A DNA stretch of 64,000 nucleotides from Paenibacillus sp. OV219 (GCF_900110075.1 NZ_FOCJ01000002.1:496001-560000); one strand, 5' to 3'. Counted from the stretch's first letter, positions 53,756 through 62,381 are shown. Numbers and translations: made by a program. Notes: generated by a model not told the origin, from the letters alone.

Positions 53756-53813
53756 ACCTAGAATGATAGAAGTAAATTGTAAAAGTTGAATACTAGTAAA
53801 GGCGGAATCGAAT

Positions 53814-55109
53814 ATGAAAACATTAACAACAATTAGCCAGCTAAAGGACAACGCTGGTCAATCGGTATGGATTGGATGCTGGGTAAACAACAAACGTTCC
53901 AGCGGCAAAATCCAATTCCTCCAGCTGCGTGATGGTACTGGCTATGTGCAGGGTGTCGTCGTGAAGAGCGAGATATCGGAAGAAATTTGGGCATCTGCGA
54001 AGGAATTGACGCAAGAGAGCTCGCTTTATGTGAAGGGCATTGTACGTGAGGAGCCGCGCAGTCAGTCTGGCTACGAGCTGACGGTTGAAGACATCGAGAT
54101 TATTCAAGTGACGCAGGAATATCCAATTACGCCAAAAGAGCATGGTGTCGACTTTTTGATGGACCGCCGTCACCTGTGGCTCCGTTCGCCGAAGCAGCGC
54201 GCAATTCTCGTTATTCGCGCCGAGATTATCCGTTCGATTCAGCAGTACTTCGATAACAACGGATTTACGCTTGTAGATCCGCCGATTCTGACGCCTTCTT
54301 CATGCGAAGGAACAACAAACCTATTCCATACGAAATATTTTGAAGAAGATGCGTACTTGACGCAAAGCGGTCAGCTGTACATGGAAGCAGCTGCGATGGC
54401 GCTGGGCAAAGTATACTCGTTCGGTCCGACCTTCCGTGCAGAGAAGTCGAAGACACGCCGCCACTTGATCGAATTCTGGATGATCGAGCCGGAGATGGCT
54501 TTCGTCGATCACGAAGAGAACCTGCGCGTACAAGAGCGTTTCGTTTCCTTCGTTGTGCAGAACGTTGTGAAGAACTGCCGCAAGGAGCTCGAAACGATCG
54601 GCCGCGATATTAGCAAGCTGGAGAACATCCAGGTGCCATTCCCTCGCATCACGTATGACGATGCCATTACGTTCTTGCAGGAGCAAGGCCAAGAAATCCA
54701 GTGGGGCGAAGACTTCGGTGCGCCGCATGAAACGGCAATTGCAGAGTCACACGATCGCCCGGTATTTATTACACACTACCCGGCATCGTTCAAGGCGTTC
54801 TACATGAAGCCGGACCCGAACCGTCCGGAAGTTGTGCTCTGTGCCGATATGATCGCGCCAGAGGGCTACGGGGAAATCATCGGCGGCTCGCAGCGGATCG
54901 ACGATCCGGAATTGCTGGCAGAACGCTTCGCTGAGCATGAGTTGTCGACGGAAGCGTACCAATGGTACCTTGATCTGCGCAAATACGGCACAGTGCCGCA
55001 TTCCGGCTTCGGGCTCGGCCTTGAGCGTACGGTCGCGTGGATCTGCGGTCTGGAACATGTTCGTGAGACGATTCCGTTCCCACGTTTACTGTACCGTTTA
55101 TATCCATAA
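53814..55109 (+). CDS. asnS: Asparaginyl-tRNA synthetase
   Basis: Class IIb synthetase, 431 residues. An N-terminal OB-fold anticodon-binding domain (about 1-105, [22 protein letters not shown]) is followed by the catalytic core: motif 2 near [19 protein letters not shown] and motif 3 at [15 protein letters not shown]. In B. subtilis asnS follows aspB; here ackA precedes it. The ATG follows AAAGGCGG. No T-box leader is present in the 58-nt upstream gap. Confidence 0.95.
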   Translation: MKTLTTISQLKDNAGQSVWIGCWVNNKRSSGKIQFLQLRDGTGYVQGVVVKSEISEEIWASAKELTQESSLYVKGIVREEPRSQSGYELTVEDIEIIQVTQEYPITPKEHGVDFLMDRRHLWLRSPKQRAILVIRAEIIRSIQQYFDNNGFTLVDPPILTPSSCEGTTNLFHTKYFEEDAYLTQSGQLYMEAAAMALGKVYSFGPTFRAEKSKTRRHLIEFWMIEPEMAFVDHEENLRVQERFVSFVVQNVVKNCRKELETIGRDISKLENIQVPFPRITYDDAITFLQEQGQEIQWGEDFGAPHETAIAESHDRPVFITHYPASFKAFYMKPDPNRPEVVLCADMIAPEGYGEIIGGSQRIDDPELLAERFAEHELSTEAYQWYLDLRKYGTVPHSGFGLGLERTVAWICGLEHVRETIPFPRLLYRLYP

Positions 55110-55129
55110 CAAGGGGAGAGGCATAACCG

Positions 55130-55831
55130 GTGAAAAATGAAATGTGGAAAGCTTACGCCAGAGGCATGGCGGCGGCAATGAACGGCGGCGGTGTCGTCGT
55201 TCCAGCCGGTCTGCTGCGTGCTTACCGCGGCGTTGGTTTATCCGACACCGAGATGATGCTGATGGTGCAGCTGATGATGTACCGTCAGCTCGAAGGTGTC
55301 GACTTTCCTACGCCGGAGCAGCTGGCGGAGCGCCTTGGCTTAATGCCGAAGGCGGCGCATCAGCTGCTAAGCCGTCTCATGAAGGAAGGTCTGCTCGCAA
55401 TTGATGATGAGATCGATTCGGAGAGCGGCATGCAGACAGAGCGTTATAACTGGAATGGCTTCGTCATCCGCTGCGCCGAATGGCTAGCGGACGAAGCGAA
55501 GCAGTCGTTCGAGACGGAGCGGGAGCTGCAGCAGCGCAGCAACACTGCTGCGGCCCAAGCTGCAACTTCGTCGGACTTGTTCTCCGTGTTCGAGCAGGAA
55601 TTCGGTCGACCGCTTTCCCCGATGGAATGTGAGACGATCAGCGCTTGGGTTGATCAGGACCGGTATCCGGATGAGCTGATCCGGTTCGCGCTGAAGGAAG
55701 CGGTATTTGCAGGGAAGCTGCATTTCCGCTACATTGACCGCATTCTGCTCGAGTGGAGCAGGAACCGGGTGACGAATATTGAAGAAGCGAAAGCACATAC
55801 ACAGAAGTTTCGCGGCGGCCGCGGGTCTTAA
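55130..55831 (+). CDS. dnaD: Replication initiation protein DnaD
   Basis: 233 residues. The N-terminal winged-helix domain (DDBH1, about 20-105) mediates oligomerisation, and the C-terminal DDBH2 domain (about 145-225) binds DNA, with the conserved YPDELIRFALKEAVFAGKL region (as YPDELIRFALKEAV). DnaD loads PriA-dependent and DnaA-dependent primosomes in low-GC Firmicutes. GTG 55130 follows AAGGGGAGAGG. nth, which follows dnaD in B. subtilis, is absent. Confidence 0.93.
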   Translation: MKNEMWKAYARGMAAAMNGGGVVVPAGLLRAYRGVGLSDTEMMLMVQLMMYRQLEGVDFPTPEQLAERLGLMPKAAHQLLSRLMKEGLLAIDDEIDSESGMQTERYNWNGFVIRCAEWLADEAKQSFETERELQQRSNTAAAQAATSSDLFSVFEQEFGRPLSPMECETISAWVDQDRYPDELIRFALKEAVFAGKLHFRYIDRILLEWSRNRVTNIEEAKAHTQKFRGGRGS

Positions 55832-55850
55832 TGACCCGGGCCGTTTTTTT
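55817..55850 (+). terminator. Terminator after dnaD
   Basis: GGCC..GGGTC (55817-55827) with GACCC..GGCC (55833-55842), loop TTAAT, seven T residues. The left arm overlaps the end of the dnaD coding region. Confidence 0.9.
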
Positions 55851-56064
55851 ATATGGAAGGACTTTTGAAATCGGTCGGGGGGATGCATCGGCGTAAAGAT
55901 ACTGCTGTATATTCAGGATTGTCAGGCGGTTTGCCGGATTAAAGCCCTACAGACTATCGAGTAAAATCAGTTGACGATAAAGACCTCGTCCTCTCCAAAA
56001 AGATATGCTAAACTAGTGGAAAGAACGGTTTGCCCGCACGTGGTAAGGGAAGGACGATAGGCTG

Positions 56065-56559
56065 ATGTCAGAACAGCAAGCACATGCACATACTCATCCG
56101 CACGAGCTTTCGGACTCGGCGGACTCGGGTGACAATAATCATGATCCTGTCAAGCAAATGATACAGGTGATGTCGAAGAACGGATGGCGCATTACGGATC
56201 AGCGACGTGAGCTAGCTGAAATATTCGCTCGGACGGACGGTTATTTGTCGCCAAAGGATGTCTACGACCAGATGACGGTTGCATATCCAAGCGTAAGCTT
56301 CGATACGGTGTACCGCAACCTGCGCTTGCTGAGTGAGATGGGCGCGCTGGAGCAGTTTTATTTTATGGAGGGCGGTTTGAAGTTTCGGACTAGCTGTCTA
56401 TCACACCATCATCATCACTTGATTTGCGTCAACTGCGAGAAGACGCTAACGTTTGAATATTGCCCGATGGAGCAATCGTTGGATTTGCCGGGCTCTTTCA
56501 AAATTATTAATCATCGCTTTGAAGTATATGGCGTGTGTGAAGCGTGCCAGAAGGAATAG
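56065..56559 (+). CDS. Fur-family transcriptional regulator, Zur-like
   Basis: 164 residues. The first ~22 residues are unusual: His/Asp-rich (HAHTHPHE then DSADSGDNNHD). Then come a winged helix (GWRITDQRRELAEIF; VSFDTVYRNLRLL) and a metal-binding dimerisation domain with SHHHHHLICVNC and CEACQKE, the two C-x2-C pairs of the structural zinc. The poly-His segment favours zinc-sensing Zur over Fur or PerR. No Zur box was recognised nearby. AAGGACGATAGG serves as ribosome-binding site. Confidence 0.88.
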   Translation: MSEQQAHAHTHPHELSDSADSGDNNHDPVKQMIQVMSKNGWRITDQRRELAEIFARTDGYLSPKDVYDQMTVAYPSVSFDTVYRNLRLLSEMGALEQFYFMEGGLKFRTSCLSHHHHHLICVNCEKTLTFEYCPMEQSLDLPGSFKIINHRFEVYGVCEACQKE

Positions 56560-56571
56560 ATGTTGGAACAT

Positions 56572-56606
56572 AAAGGGAGCTTTCGCCGCGATGCGAAGCT
56601 CCCTTT
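56572..56606. terminator. Bidirectional terminator
   Basis: Perfect 11-bp stem, AAAGGGAGCTT (56572-56582) with AAGCTCCCTTT (56596-56606). It lies between the convergent Zur-like and metallo-hydrolase genes and can serve both. Confidence 0.88.
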
Positions 56607-56613
56607 CGTGTTG

Positions 56614-57363
56614 TTATGTAGCTTGAATGAGTGATTGAATGCGGCTGTTCACGTCGTCACTCCGGTATAGCCCGCCGTGATAGCAGATTACCTGCTCGAT
56701 GTCATATGTGGTAAATTGTTGCAGCGACTTCGCTGCAGCCGCATTATCGTAGTTGAACTGGCCAAGCGTAAGCTCGCCGTCAATGATCATCAATGCGTCG
56801 GCGGCGATTAAGGTGCGACTTGGTGAATGGTAGAGACTGACGTGGCCAGGTGTATGTCCCGGCGTATCAATGACTGTGATGTCCTCGAACGGCTGCGCGT
56901 TCTCGCCGTATCCAACCAGCTGATCTACCTTGCCGGTCGGCGGATGCTCGAGCGCGTTACGGAATGCTTGCTTCTGACTCTCAGGCATCTCCTTCGGTAG
57001 TGAGGCAACTGCTTGGTCAATTCCAGCTTGAGTCACTTTGATGAGCATTCGCTCGCCTTGGATATAAGGCTTCTCGGTTGCAGACGCCCATACTTGAATC
57101 GGAGCAGCGCTTGCCTGGCATAGAGTAGACAGGCTACCTATATGGTCAATATCTTGATGGGTGATGATGATGTCGGTTAGTCGTTCGATCGACAAGCCTT
57201 CATGCTGAAGCGCTTCTTGGATTAGTGCGGCTTGTCCGGGATAGCCAGTGTCAATCAGGATAACTTGCTTCTCATTCCAGATGACGCTCGGATAAATGGA
57301 ATTCGCACGCCCCATAATGGTTGCTGTAATTTCTAACATCGCGATTCCTGCTTGAATTTGCAT
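56614..57363 (-). CDS. Metallo-beta-lactamase-fold hydrolase
   Basis: 249 residues from the ATG at 57363, which follows GGAGG on the minus strand; the frame is open for 21 further codons upstream but lacks a start signal there. Metal ligands are in THQDIDHIGSL (HxDxDH variant: H-x-D-x-D-H), DTPGHTPGHVSL and the later Asp. The family includes quinolinases, lactonases and glyoxalase II-like enzymes; the substrate is not clear. A perfect promoter overlapping a palindrome suggests regulation by a repressor. Confidence 0.9.
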   Translation of the reverse strand: MQIQAGIAMLEITATIMGRANSIYPSVIWNEKQVILIDTGYPGQAALIQEALQHEGLSIERLTDIIITHQDIDHIGSLSTLCQASAAPIQVWASATEKPYIQGERMLIKVTQAGIDQAVASLPKEMPESQKQAFRNALEHPPTGKVDQLVGYGENAQPFEDITVIDTPGHTPGHVSLYHSPSRTLIAADALMIIDGELTLGQFNYDNAAAAKSLQQFTTYDIEQVICYHGGLYRSDDVNSRIQSLIQAT

Positions 57364-57437
57364 CGTCCATAACCTCCGCTTGTTAAGTCTAACGACAATA
57401 ATAGCGGAATGAACAGTTTCGGTCAAATAAATATTTT

Positions 57438-57466
57438 ATTATACCACACAAATGTAAATTTGTCAA
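57438..57466 (-). promoter_or_regulatory. Perfect sigma-A promoter with palindromic operator in the spacer
   Basis: On the minus strand: TTGACA (57466-57461), 17 nt, TATAAT (57443-57438). The spacer and part of the -35 hold the palindrome ACAAAT-N4-ATTTGT (57448-57463). A perfect promoter occluded by a palindrome fits repression by a MarR- or TetR-like protein. Confidence 0.8.
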
Positions 57467-57552
57467 CATAATATTTTATGAAGTAACTTTTCGAACGTCA
57501 TTTCTCGGGCAGGAGGAGAATCATCGGAGGCGTTATCTAAGAACCTATAATA

Positions 57553-57592
57553 CCGCTTGTCGTGCGACTGATGCACGATAGCGGGTTTTTTC
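57553..57592 (+). terminator. Orphan terminator
   Basis: CCGCT..TCGTGC (57553-57565) pairs with GCACGA..AGCGG (57573-57584), followed by GTTTTTT. On the plus strand no gene or clear promoter precedes it within 190 nt, so its transcript is unknown. Confidence 0.75.
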
Positions 57593-57701
57593 TATTCTGC
57601 GCAAGTGCCGTATCCAATCTATGAACTCTAGCATATACAAAGAAAAGTAGATTGATAGATTTGATTCGGCTTATTGATTGACTGAGGGAGGTGGATATAA
57701 G

Positions 57702-58442
57702 ATGGACAGTTTTTTTGCAAAATTAGTCCCGATCGCCAGGCAGCTCTACTTGGAAGGTTCACCCATATATCCGTCTGTACGGCTTGCGCAGTGCTGGCTT
57801 GAGACTGGCGGTAATATACCGTATTGGAACAATCTAGCTGGTTATAAAGGTGGCTCCGGTGTCCCGAACGGCTATTGGAAGGGAGCTGTCGTGAACAAGC
57901 AGACGTGGGAAGTCATCAACGGTAGAAGGGTTGATGTCGTTGCGACATTCCGCGCCTACGACAGCATCTATGACTTCTTCAAGGATCAAGATTTGCTATT
58001 TGCTCGCAGCCGGTATACGCGGGTCCATGAAGCGAAGGGGCCATTCGAGCAAGCGCAAATGCTGCTGGAGTGCGGTTATGCGACCGACCCGGACTACGCG
58101 AAGCAGATCATTGCAATCATCAATGAGAGCGGGTTAACGCAATATGACAGCAAGAATGGAGGCGATGAACCGATGACGGCTGAGGAGAAGAAGGCTTTTC
58201 AAGACTTAATGGACCAGGTGAAACAGCTAAGCACTGCACTTAACGTTCAAACTGCGGCAGTTGCTTCGCTGCAAGTACAGGCTGCCCAGATGCTGAAGCA
58301 TGATCAGATGGATACGGTTCCGGCATGGGCGAAGGACGCAGTCGATGCAGCGGTCAAAGCCAAGCTGATCGATACGACAGTTGGCGGCAGCTATGATTTC
58401 TATCGGCTGCTGACCGTGCTGCACCGGAAGAAACTGATCTGA
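57702..58442 (+). CDS. Glucosaminidase-domain peptidoglycan hydrolase
   Basis: 246 residues with no signal peptide. The N-terminal ~150 residues form a glucosaminidase (GH73-like) domain: PSVRLAQCWLETGGNIPYWNNLAGYKG carries the catalytic Glu (excerpt LAQCWLETGG). A short coiled-coil (DLMDQVKQLSTALNVQT) leads to a C-terminal ~40-residue module (VPAWAKDAVDAAVKAKLIDT...DFYRLLTVLHRKKLI, quoted in part) often found in phage or spore lysins of Bacillales. GGGAGGTGG precedes ATG 57702. Export without a signal suggests a phage-type or mother-cell route. Confidence 0.88.
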   Translation: MDSFFAKLVPIARQLYLEGSPIYPSVRLAQCWLETGGNIPYWNNLAGYKGGSGVPNGYWKGAVVNKQTWEVINGRRVDVVATFRAYDSIYDFFKDQDLLFARSRYTRVHEAKGPFEQAQMLLECGYATDPDYAKQIIAIINESGLTQYDSKNGGDEPMTAEEKKAFQDLMDQVKQLSTALNVQTAAVASLQVQAAQMLKHDQMDTVPAWAKDAVDAAVKAKLIDTTVGGSYDFYRLLTVLHRKKLI

Positions 58443-58454
58443 TGAAGTGAACAA

Positions 58455-58492
58455 GAGAGGTTCGCTCTGACCATGAGCGGACTTCTTTCTTT
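58455..58492 (+). terminator. Terminator after the glucosaminidase gene
   Basis: GAGGTTCGCTC (58457-58467) with GAGCGGACTTC (58475-58485), one mismatch and one G-T pair, then a T-rich stretch. Confidence 0.75.
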
Positions 58493-58588
58493 TGTGCGCA
58501 GCCACATCCGCTTCCGTCCATGATTATGGTAAAGAGAGCCGAAAGAGGGAATCCTACGGACAACAATTCTCTAAAGGAGGACCAAGCC

Positions 58589-60496
58589 TTGATCCATCAC
58601 ATTCGCCTCATCGAAATCGTCCTTGTCATCATCGCTTTGTTCGTGATGTGGTACGCTGTCGTTAACTTCAGTACGTTTAAAAGAGTCGTCATCGGGCGTC
58701 CGATGCGCTCGCGAGAGCTACATGAGAAACATAACAAGCTGTTCTGGATGATTGCCCTGCCTATATTATCAGCTGATTTATATTCATCCGTTGCTTATGG
58801 TCCTGAAGCGGGCTTAACTGAGCTTGCGCATTTGGGCCGGTCGGGGCTATGGTTCGTACTGCCGATAACAGCGGCATCGGTCATTCTGTTGTTTATCTTA
58901 ATTCTCTCTTACATAATGGGCATCATCGCCTATCCAAGCGGCGGCGGTGCCTACTCCATTGCTAAAGATAATTTCAAGAAGCCATGGGCTTCGCTCGTAG
59001 CATCGAGCTCATTGCTCGTCGATTATGTTCTCACCGTTGCTGTATCCGTATCAGCTGGTATTCAAGCCGTTGCTTCGGCATATCCGGTCATCAAGCCATA
59101 CAGCAGCTCGCTTGCAATATGCTGTGTGCTGCTGCTCGTTATTGTAAATTTACGCGGTGTGGCGGAGTCGGCGACGATCTTCGCTTGGCCGACGTTTGTT
59201 TTTATGGGATGCATGATACTCATCATCTGCACTGGATTCATTGATGAATTTTCGCATGGCTTTGTGCAGCCGCAAACCCCTTCCTTCGGGACGATACCAG
59301 GAGGCATTACGATCCTTCTCATCCTTAAGGCGTTCAGCTCGGCTTGCTCGGCGCTTACCGGGATTGAGACGATCTCCAACGCTGTTCCCGTCTTCCGTGA
59401 GCCACAGCAGCGAAGCGCGATCAAGACTTATGTAGCTTTAGGCACTGTAACGGCAGTAACGCTGCTCGGATATGCGTATCATCTCTATGTGCGCGGTGTG
59501 GAGGTGCGGGAGGACAAGACGATGCTGTCTCAGCTGGCAGAGCAGTATTTTGGACATGGCATCGTGTATCAGATCATAATTTGGTCGACCTTCATCGTGC
59601 TCATTCTAGCGGCGAATTCAACCTTTACCGGCTTCTCGCAGCTGTCTGCCATCGTCGCTTCAGACAGCTTCCTTCCGAGGGCATTCACGAATCGAGGGGA
59701 TCGGCTGGGCTATTCGAACGGCATTATGTTTCTGGCAGGTGCAGCTGCACTGCTGATCGCGCTCTTCCAAGCACAGACGAACAGCCTTATTCCGCTCTAT
59801 GCAATCGGCGTGTTTCTGTCCTTCACCATCGCTCAGATTGGGCTGTGCAAGCGCTGGCTGAAGGTGAAGGGGCGCATGTGGAAGCTCAAGCTTGCGATCA
59901 ATCTGTTCGGCTTCTTCGTCACCGCGATTGTCACGGTTGTCGTCGCGTTTACGAAGTTTCTAGAAGGGGCATGGATTGTGCTTGTCATTCTGCCCATAAT
60001 GATCTCAATCTCGGTGATGGTCAAACGCCATTACGATATTATTGCAGCAGAGCTGCGAATCGACCCGAAGGAGACTCGGCCCGAGCCGCATGAGCTCGTG
60101 ACCATCGTGCTTGTGTCCGGTGTGCATCGCGCTGTGCTGCGCACGGTTTCTTTTGCCCAAAGCCTTGATAGCCGTGCGGTTGCCGTTTATGTTGGATTCG
60201 ATGATGAGTCCGTTGACAAAATGAAGCTGAAATGGGAGGAGTGGGGTGAGCCGTGCAAGCTCGTTACGCTTCGGGGAGAATTCCGCTCCATTCTAGCGCC
60301 GCTCAGCCGGTTCATCGACAGGCTGGAGGTCACAGAGTGCGAGCCAACGAACATTCACATCATCATGCCGCAGTTCGTAACGAAGAAATGGTGGCATAAT
60401 CTGCTGCATAACCAGAGTGCGCTGCTTATTCGCGCTTGGTTTCTGCGCAATAAGGACGTCGTTATAACGACGGTTCCGTATCATTTGCAGAAGTGA
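58589..60496 (+). CDS. APC-superfamily potassium transporter, KimA-like
   Basis: 635 residues: about 12 spans, then a cytoplasmic domain of ~150 residues (from LVTIVLVSGVHRAVLRTVSFAQ). Segments such as ALPILSADLYSSVAYGPEAG and AYPSGGGAYSIAKDNF closely follow B. subtilis KimA (YdaO), a K+/H+ symporter controlled by c-di-AMP. An extra N-terminal span (VLVIIALFVMWYAVV) precedes the core. TTG 58589 is the start, given AAAGGAGG 8 nt upstream. No ydaO-type riboswitch was recognised before it. Amino acid transport is the alternative. Confidence 0.84.
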   Translation: MIHHIRLIEIVLVIIALFVMWYAVVNFSTFKRVVIGRPMRSRELHEKHNKLFWMIALPILSADLYSSVAYGPEAGLTELAHLGRSGLWFVLPITAASVILLFILILSYIMGIIAYPSGGGAYSIAKDNFKKPWASLVASSSLLVDYVLTVAVSVSAGIQAVASAYPVIKPYSSSLAICCVLLLVIVNLRGVAESATIFAWPTFVFMGCMILIICTGFIDEFSHGFVQPQTPSFGTIPGGITILLILKAFSSACSALTGIETISNAVPVFREPQQRSAIKTYVALGTVTAVTLLGYAYHLYVRGVEVREDKTMLSQLAEQYFGHGIVYQIIIWSTFIVLILAANSTFTGFSQLSAIVASDSFLPRAFTNRGDRLGYSNGIMFLAGAAALLIALFQAQTNSLIPLYAIGVFLSFTIAQIGLCKRWLKVKGRMWKLKLAINLFGFFVTAIVTVVVAFTKFLEGAWIVLVILPIMISISVMVKRHYDIIAAELRIDPKETRPEPHELVTIVLVSGVHRAVLRTVSFAQSLDSRAVAVYVGFDDESVDKMKLKWEEWGEPCKLVTLRGEFRSILAPLSRFIDRLEVTECEPTNIHIIMPQFVTKKWWHNLLHNQSALLIRAWFLRNKDVVITTVPYHLQK

Positions 60497-60581
60497 TGGC
60501 GTGTGATGAGGAACGGTTAATAGATTTTTAAGAGAAATGAATTAAACTGGGAACCATAGAAAGTTGAGGTGCCAGTTTATT

Positions 60582-61190
60582 ATGAATAAGAAACTGAAAA
60601 CATGGCTTCCAGCGGCCGTTTTCCTTGCCGTTGCGTTAGCTCTTGTACTAATTAGCTTCGTTATACCTGAGCATCGAGAATTATATCGCCGAAGAGAAGT
60701 ATTCGACGGGATGTTTTCCACGCTTGGAACAATTGCCATTTATGTTGGAGCAGGTGGTTTCTCTTGGCAGTGGTTCAAGCGTAAGCAGAAGTCCCCGTCG
60801 GTGCTTGTGCGCAAGGCGAGAATGCTGTTCGATCTGGCCCATAAACCGCTCGGTTGGGTGACCTTGATCCTAGTCGTCGTACATGGCACCTATTTCCTGT
60901 TCACCAAACTGCACGATAATAAAATCTACAGCGGTCTAGCGGGGCTCGTGCTGCTTGCAGCCATTGTCGCCTACGGCTTATTCATCTACAAAATCCGTAA
61001 CAAATGGATGAGAACGGTTCATCGAACGCTTGGATTGCTGTGGATTCCGGTACTATGGCTTCACGCCGGCGGCTCAGCGATAATTGCCGTGATGTCAGCG
61101 CTTGCGGTAGGCGTTGTAGTATTCGTGCTAGAGAAGCGTGCGAGAGAGACAGAGCAGTCTGCATCAAACATGGGAAAAAAGCACCTGTAG
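60582..61190 (+). CDS. Small membrane protein with two H-x13-H helices (ferric reductase/cytochrome b-like)
   Basis: 202-203 residues and about six spans. Two successive hydrophobic helices each hold two His separated by 13 residues: HKPLGWVTLILVVVH and HRTLGLLWIPVLWLH. This spacing is that of bis-His heme ligation in ferric-reductase/NOX-type membrane domains, so two stacked b hemes are likely. There is no FAD/NAD domain, so a partner reductase would be needed. The C-terminus overlaps a terminator. ATG 60582 follows GAGGTG. Confidence 0.75.
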   Translation: MNKKLKTWLPAAVFLAVALALVLISFVIPEHRELYRRREVFDGMFSTLGTIAIYVGAGGFSWQWFKRKQKSPSVLVRKARMLFDLAHKPLGWVTLILVVVHGTYFLFTKLHDNKIYSGLAGLVLLAAIVAYGLFIYKIRNKWMRTVHRTLGLLWIPVLWLHAGGSAIIAVMSALAVGVVVFVLEKRARETEQSASNMGKKHL

Positions 61191-61204
61191 AGGGTGCTTT
61201 TTTT
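61179..61204 (+). terminator. Terminator overlapping the end of the membrane protein gene
   Basis: AAGCACC (61179-61185) pairs with GGTGCTT (61193-61199), then T residues. The 5' arm includes the last codons of the gene. Confidence 0.87.
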
Positions 61205-61228
61205 ATTGGGTGAATGGTTCTACGTTGA

Positions 61229-61257
61229 TTGACGGATAATGAAAATCAGGATATACT
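61229..61257 (+). promoter_or_regulatory. Sigma-A promoter of the DUF6530-like gene
   Basis: TTGACG (61229-61234), 17-nt spacer, TATACT (61252-61257). The predicted start near 61264 falls inside the repeated TTTAGT/ACTAAA block. Confidence 0.76.
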
Positions 61258-61258
61258 C

Positions 61259-61301
61259 GTTTAGTCATTTAGTAAATTAGTAAATAACTAAACAACTAAA
61301 T
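61259..61301. promoter_or_regulatory. Repeated TTTAGT/ACTAAA operator candidate
   Basis: Direct copies GTTTAGT (61259) and TTTAGT (61268), a TTAGT (61277), then inverted ACTAAA (61287) and ACTAAA (61295). They span the transcription start. Two half-site pairs in mirror order suggest cooperative repressor binding. No regulator identified. Confidence 0.55.
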
Positions 61302-61331
61302 AATAATGCACCACGAAAGGATCGTACAAAT

Positions 61332-61811
61332 ATGAAAATACCTACAACGTTAAAACATAAACCAGTCGTCGTTTCCGAGAATTACGAGCAAGTAGACGGG
61401 CGGCTAGCTGGGAAGACGGACGCGAAGGGTCTCTCGTTAGGGCTCGCGCAATGGAATGACCGCGGAAAGGTCGATATCTCGGCGAAAGTATGGCGATACA
61501 CGGGGGAGAAATGGTCCAGGCAGTCTGAGGAGCTCCCCCTGCACCGCGTGCTTGACCTCTCTATTCTCATTTGCCGATCGGTCGCTCACTTCCGCGAAGC
61601 TTACCGCTATGAGCATTTCTACGATGAAGAGAATCCGGTTATCGACCGAGTTGGTCTTCAAGGGGATGCTATGACTATTGCGGTGTGCACAGATAATGAC
61701 AAGATCAATGAAGATATTAAGCTGTTCAGCCAAGCATTAAGCGATGATGATGAGCTGATCGGAGAACGGCTGCGGACACTGTCGAGCATGCTGAAGGAAT
61801 TAGGTTATTAG
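61332..61811 (+). CDS. DUF6530 family protein
   Basis: 159 residues, soluble. The start is KIPTTLKHKPVVVSENYEQVDGR and the middle is VDISAKVWRYTGEKWSRQSEELPLHRVLDL (given in excerpts: AKVWRYTGEKWSRQSEELP). The family is, as far as I recall, an uncharacterised Bacillales group. The function is unknown. The gene has its own promoter and likely operator, and the GIY-YIG-like gene follows 20 nt after it, so they may share regulation. Confidence 0.75.
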   Translation: MKIPTTLKHKPVVVSENYEQVDGRLAGKTDAKGLSLGLAQWNDRGKVDISAKVWRYTGEKWSRQSEELPLHRVLDLSILICRSVAHFREAYRYEHFYDEENPVIDRVGLQGDAMTIAVCTDNDKINEDIKLFSQALSDDDELIGERLRTLSSMLKELGY

Positions 61812-61831
61812 TGGAATGAGGAGGGGAGCAG

Positions 61832-62185
61832 ATGGATAAGGAAAAGCGGAAAGAGCTGCTCGAAGTGTACAAGGAAATAAAGACGTTCATGGGCGTCGTA
61901 CAAATTACGAATAACGCAAACGGGAAGATGTACATTGACAGCTATCCCAATCTAAAGAACAAATGGATGACGATCAAAATGCAGTTGGATATGGGCAGGT
62001 TCGCTAACGCCCAGCTGCAGAAGGACTGGAAGGAGCAAGGGGAAGAAGCTTTCACCTTCGAGGAATTGGAACGCAAGGATGCAGCGGAAGTGAAGGATGT
62101 CCGCTGGGAGATGAAGATGATGAAGAAGCTGTGGCTCGAGAAGCTGCAGCCTTATGGAGAAAGAGGATACAACACGATTCAATAG
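61832..62185 (+). CDS. GIY-YIG nuclease-like protein
   Basis: 117 residues. The part GVVQITNNANGKMYIDSYPN near residues 21-40 recalls the GIY-YIG fold: G-V-V with K-M-Y-I-D-S replacing the usual GIY and YIG. RFANAQLQKDW supplies the conserved Arg region. The catalytic Tyr-rich signature is degraded, so activity is uncertain. GGAGGGGAG precedes ATG. It is known as a family in Bacillus, without a clear role. Confidence 0.78.
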   Translation: MDKEKRKELLEVYKEIKTFMGVVQITNNANGKMYIDSYPNLKNKWMTIKMQLDMGRFANAQLQKDWKEQGEEAFTFEELERKDAAEVKDVRWEMKMMKKLWLEKLQPYGERGYNTIQ

Positions 62186-62199
62186 CTGCTGCATACGCC

Positions 62200-62235
62200 G
62201 CCTTCATGAACGAATTCGTTCATGGAGGCTTTTTT
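62200..62235 (+). terminator. Terminator after the GIY-YIG-like gene
   Basis: GCCTTCATGAAC (62200-62211) with GTTCATGGAGGC (62218-62229), one mismatch, then six T residues. Confidence 0.9.
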
Positions 62236-62381
62236 CGCTCCTTTTGACACCGACATTCATCTTAATCATTTACACGACCATTAATTGGTATTAGTATAAA
62301 TATAATTTTATGGCTGGTTAGGAAATCCTTATACAGATCAACCTGGTACATACTGCACCCTGGAAAGGAAGTTGTCGCGCT

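Noticed and set aside
53756-53813. T-box regulation of asnS
   Set aside because: The 58-nt gap is far too short and has no specifier or T-box core.
58443-58588. ydaO-type c-di-AMP riboswitch before the KimA-like gene
   Set aside because: The gap holds a terminator and the ribosome-binding site; its length and sequence do not fit the class.
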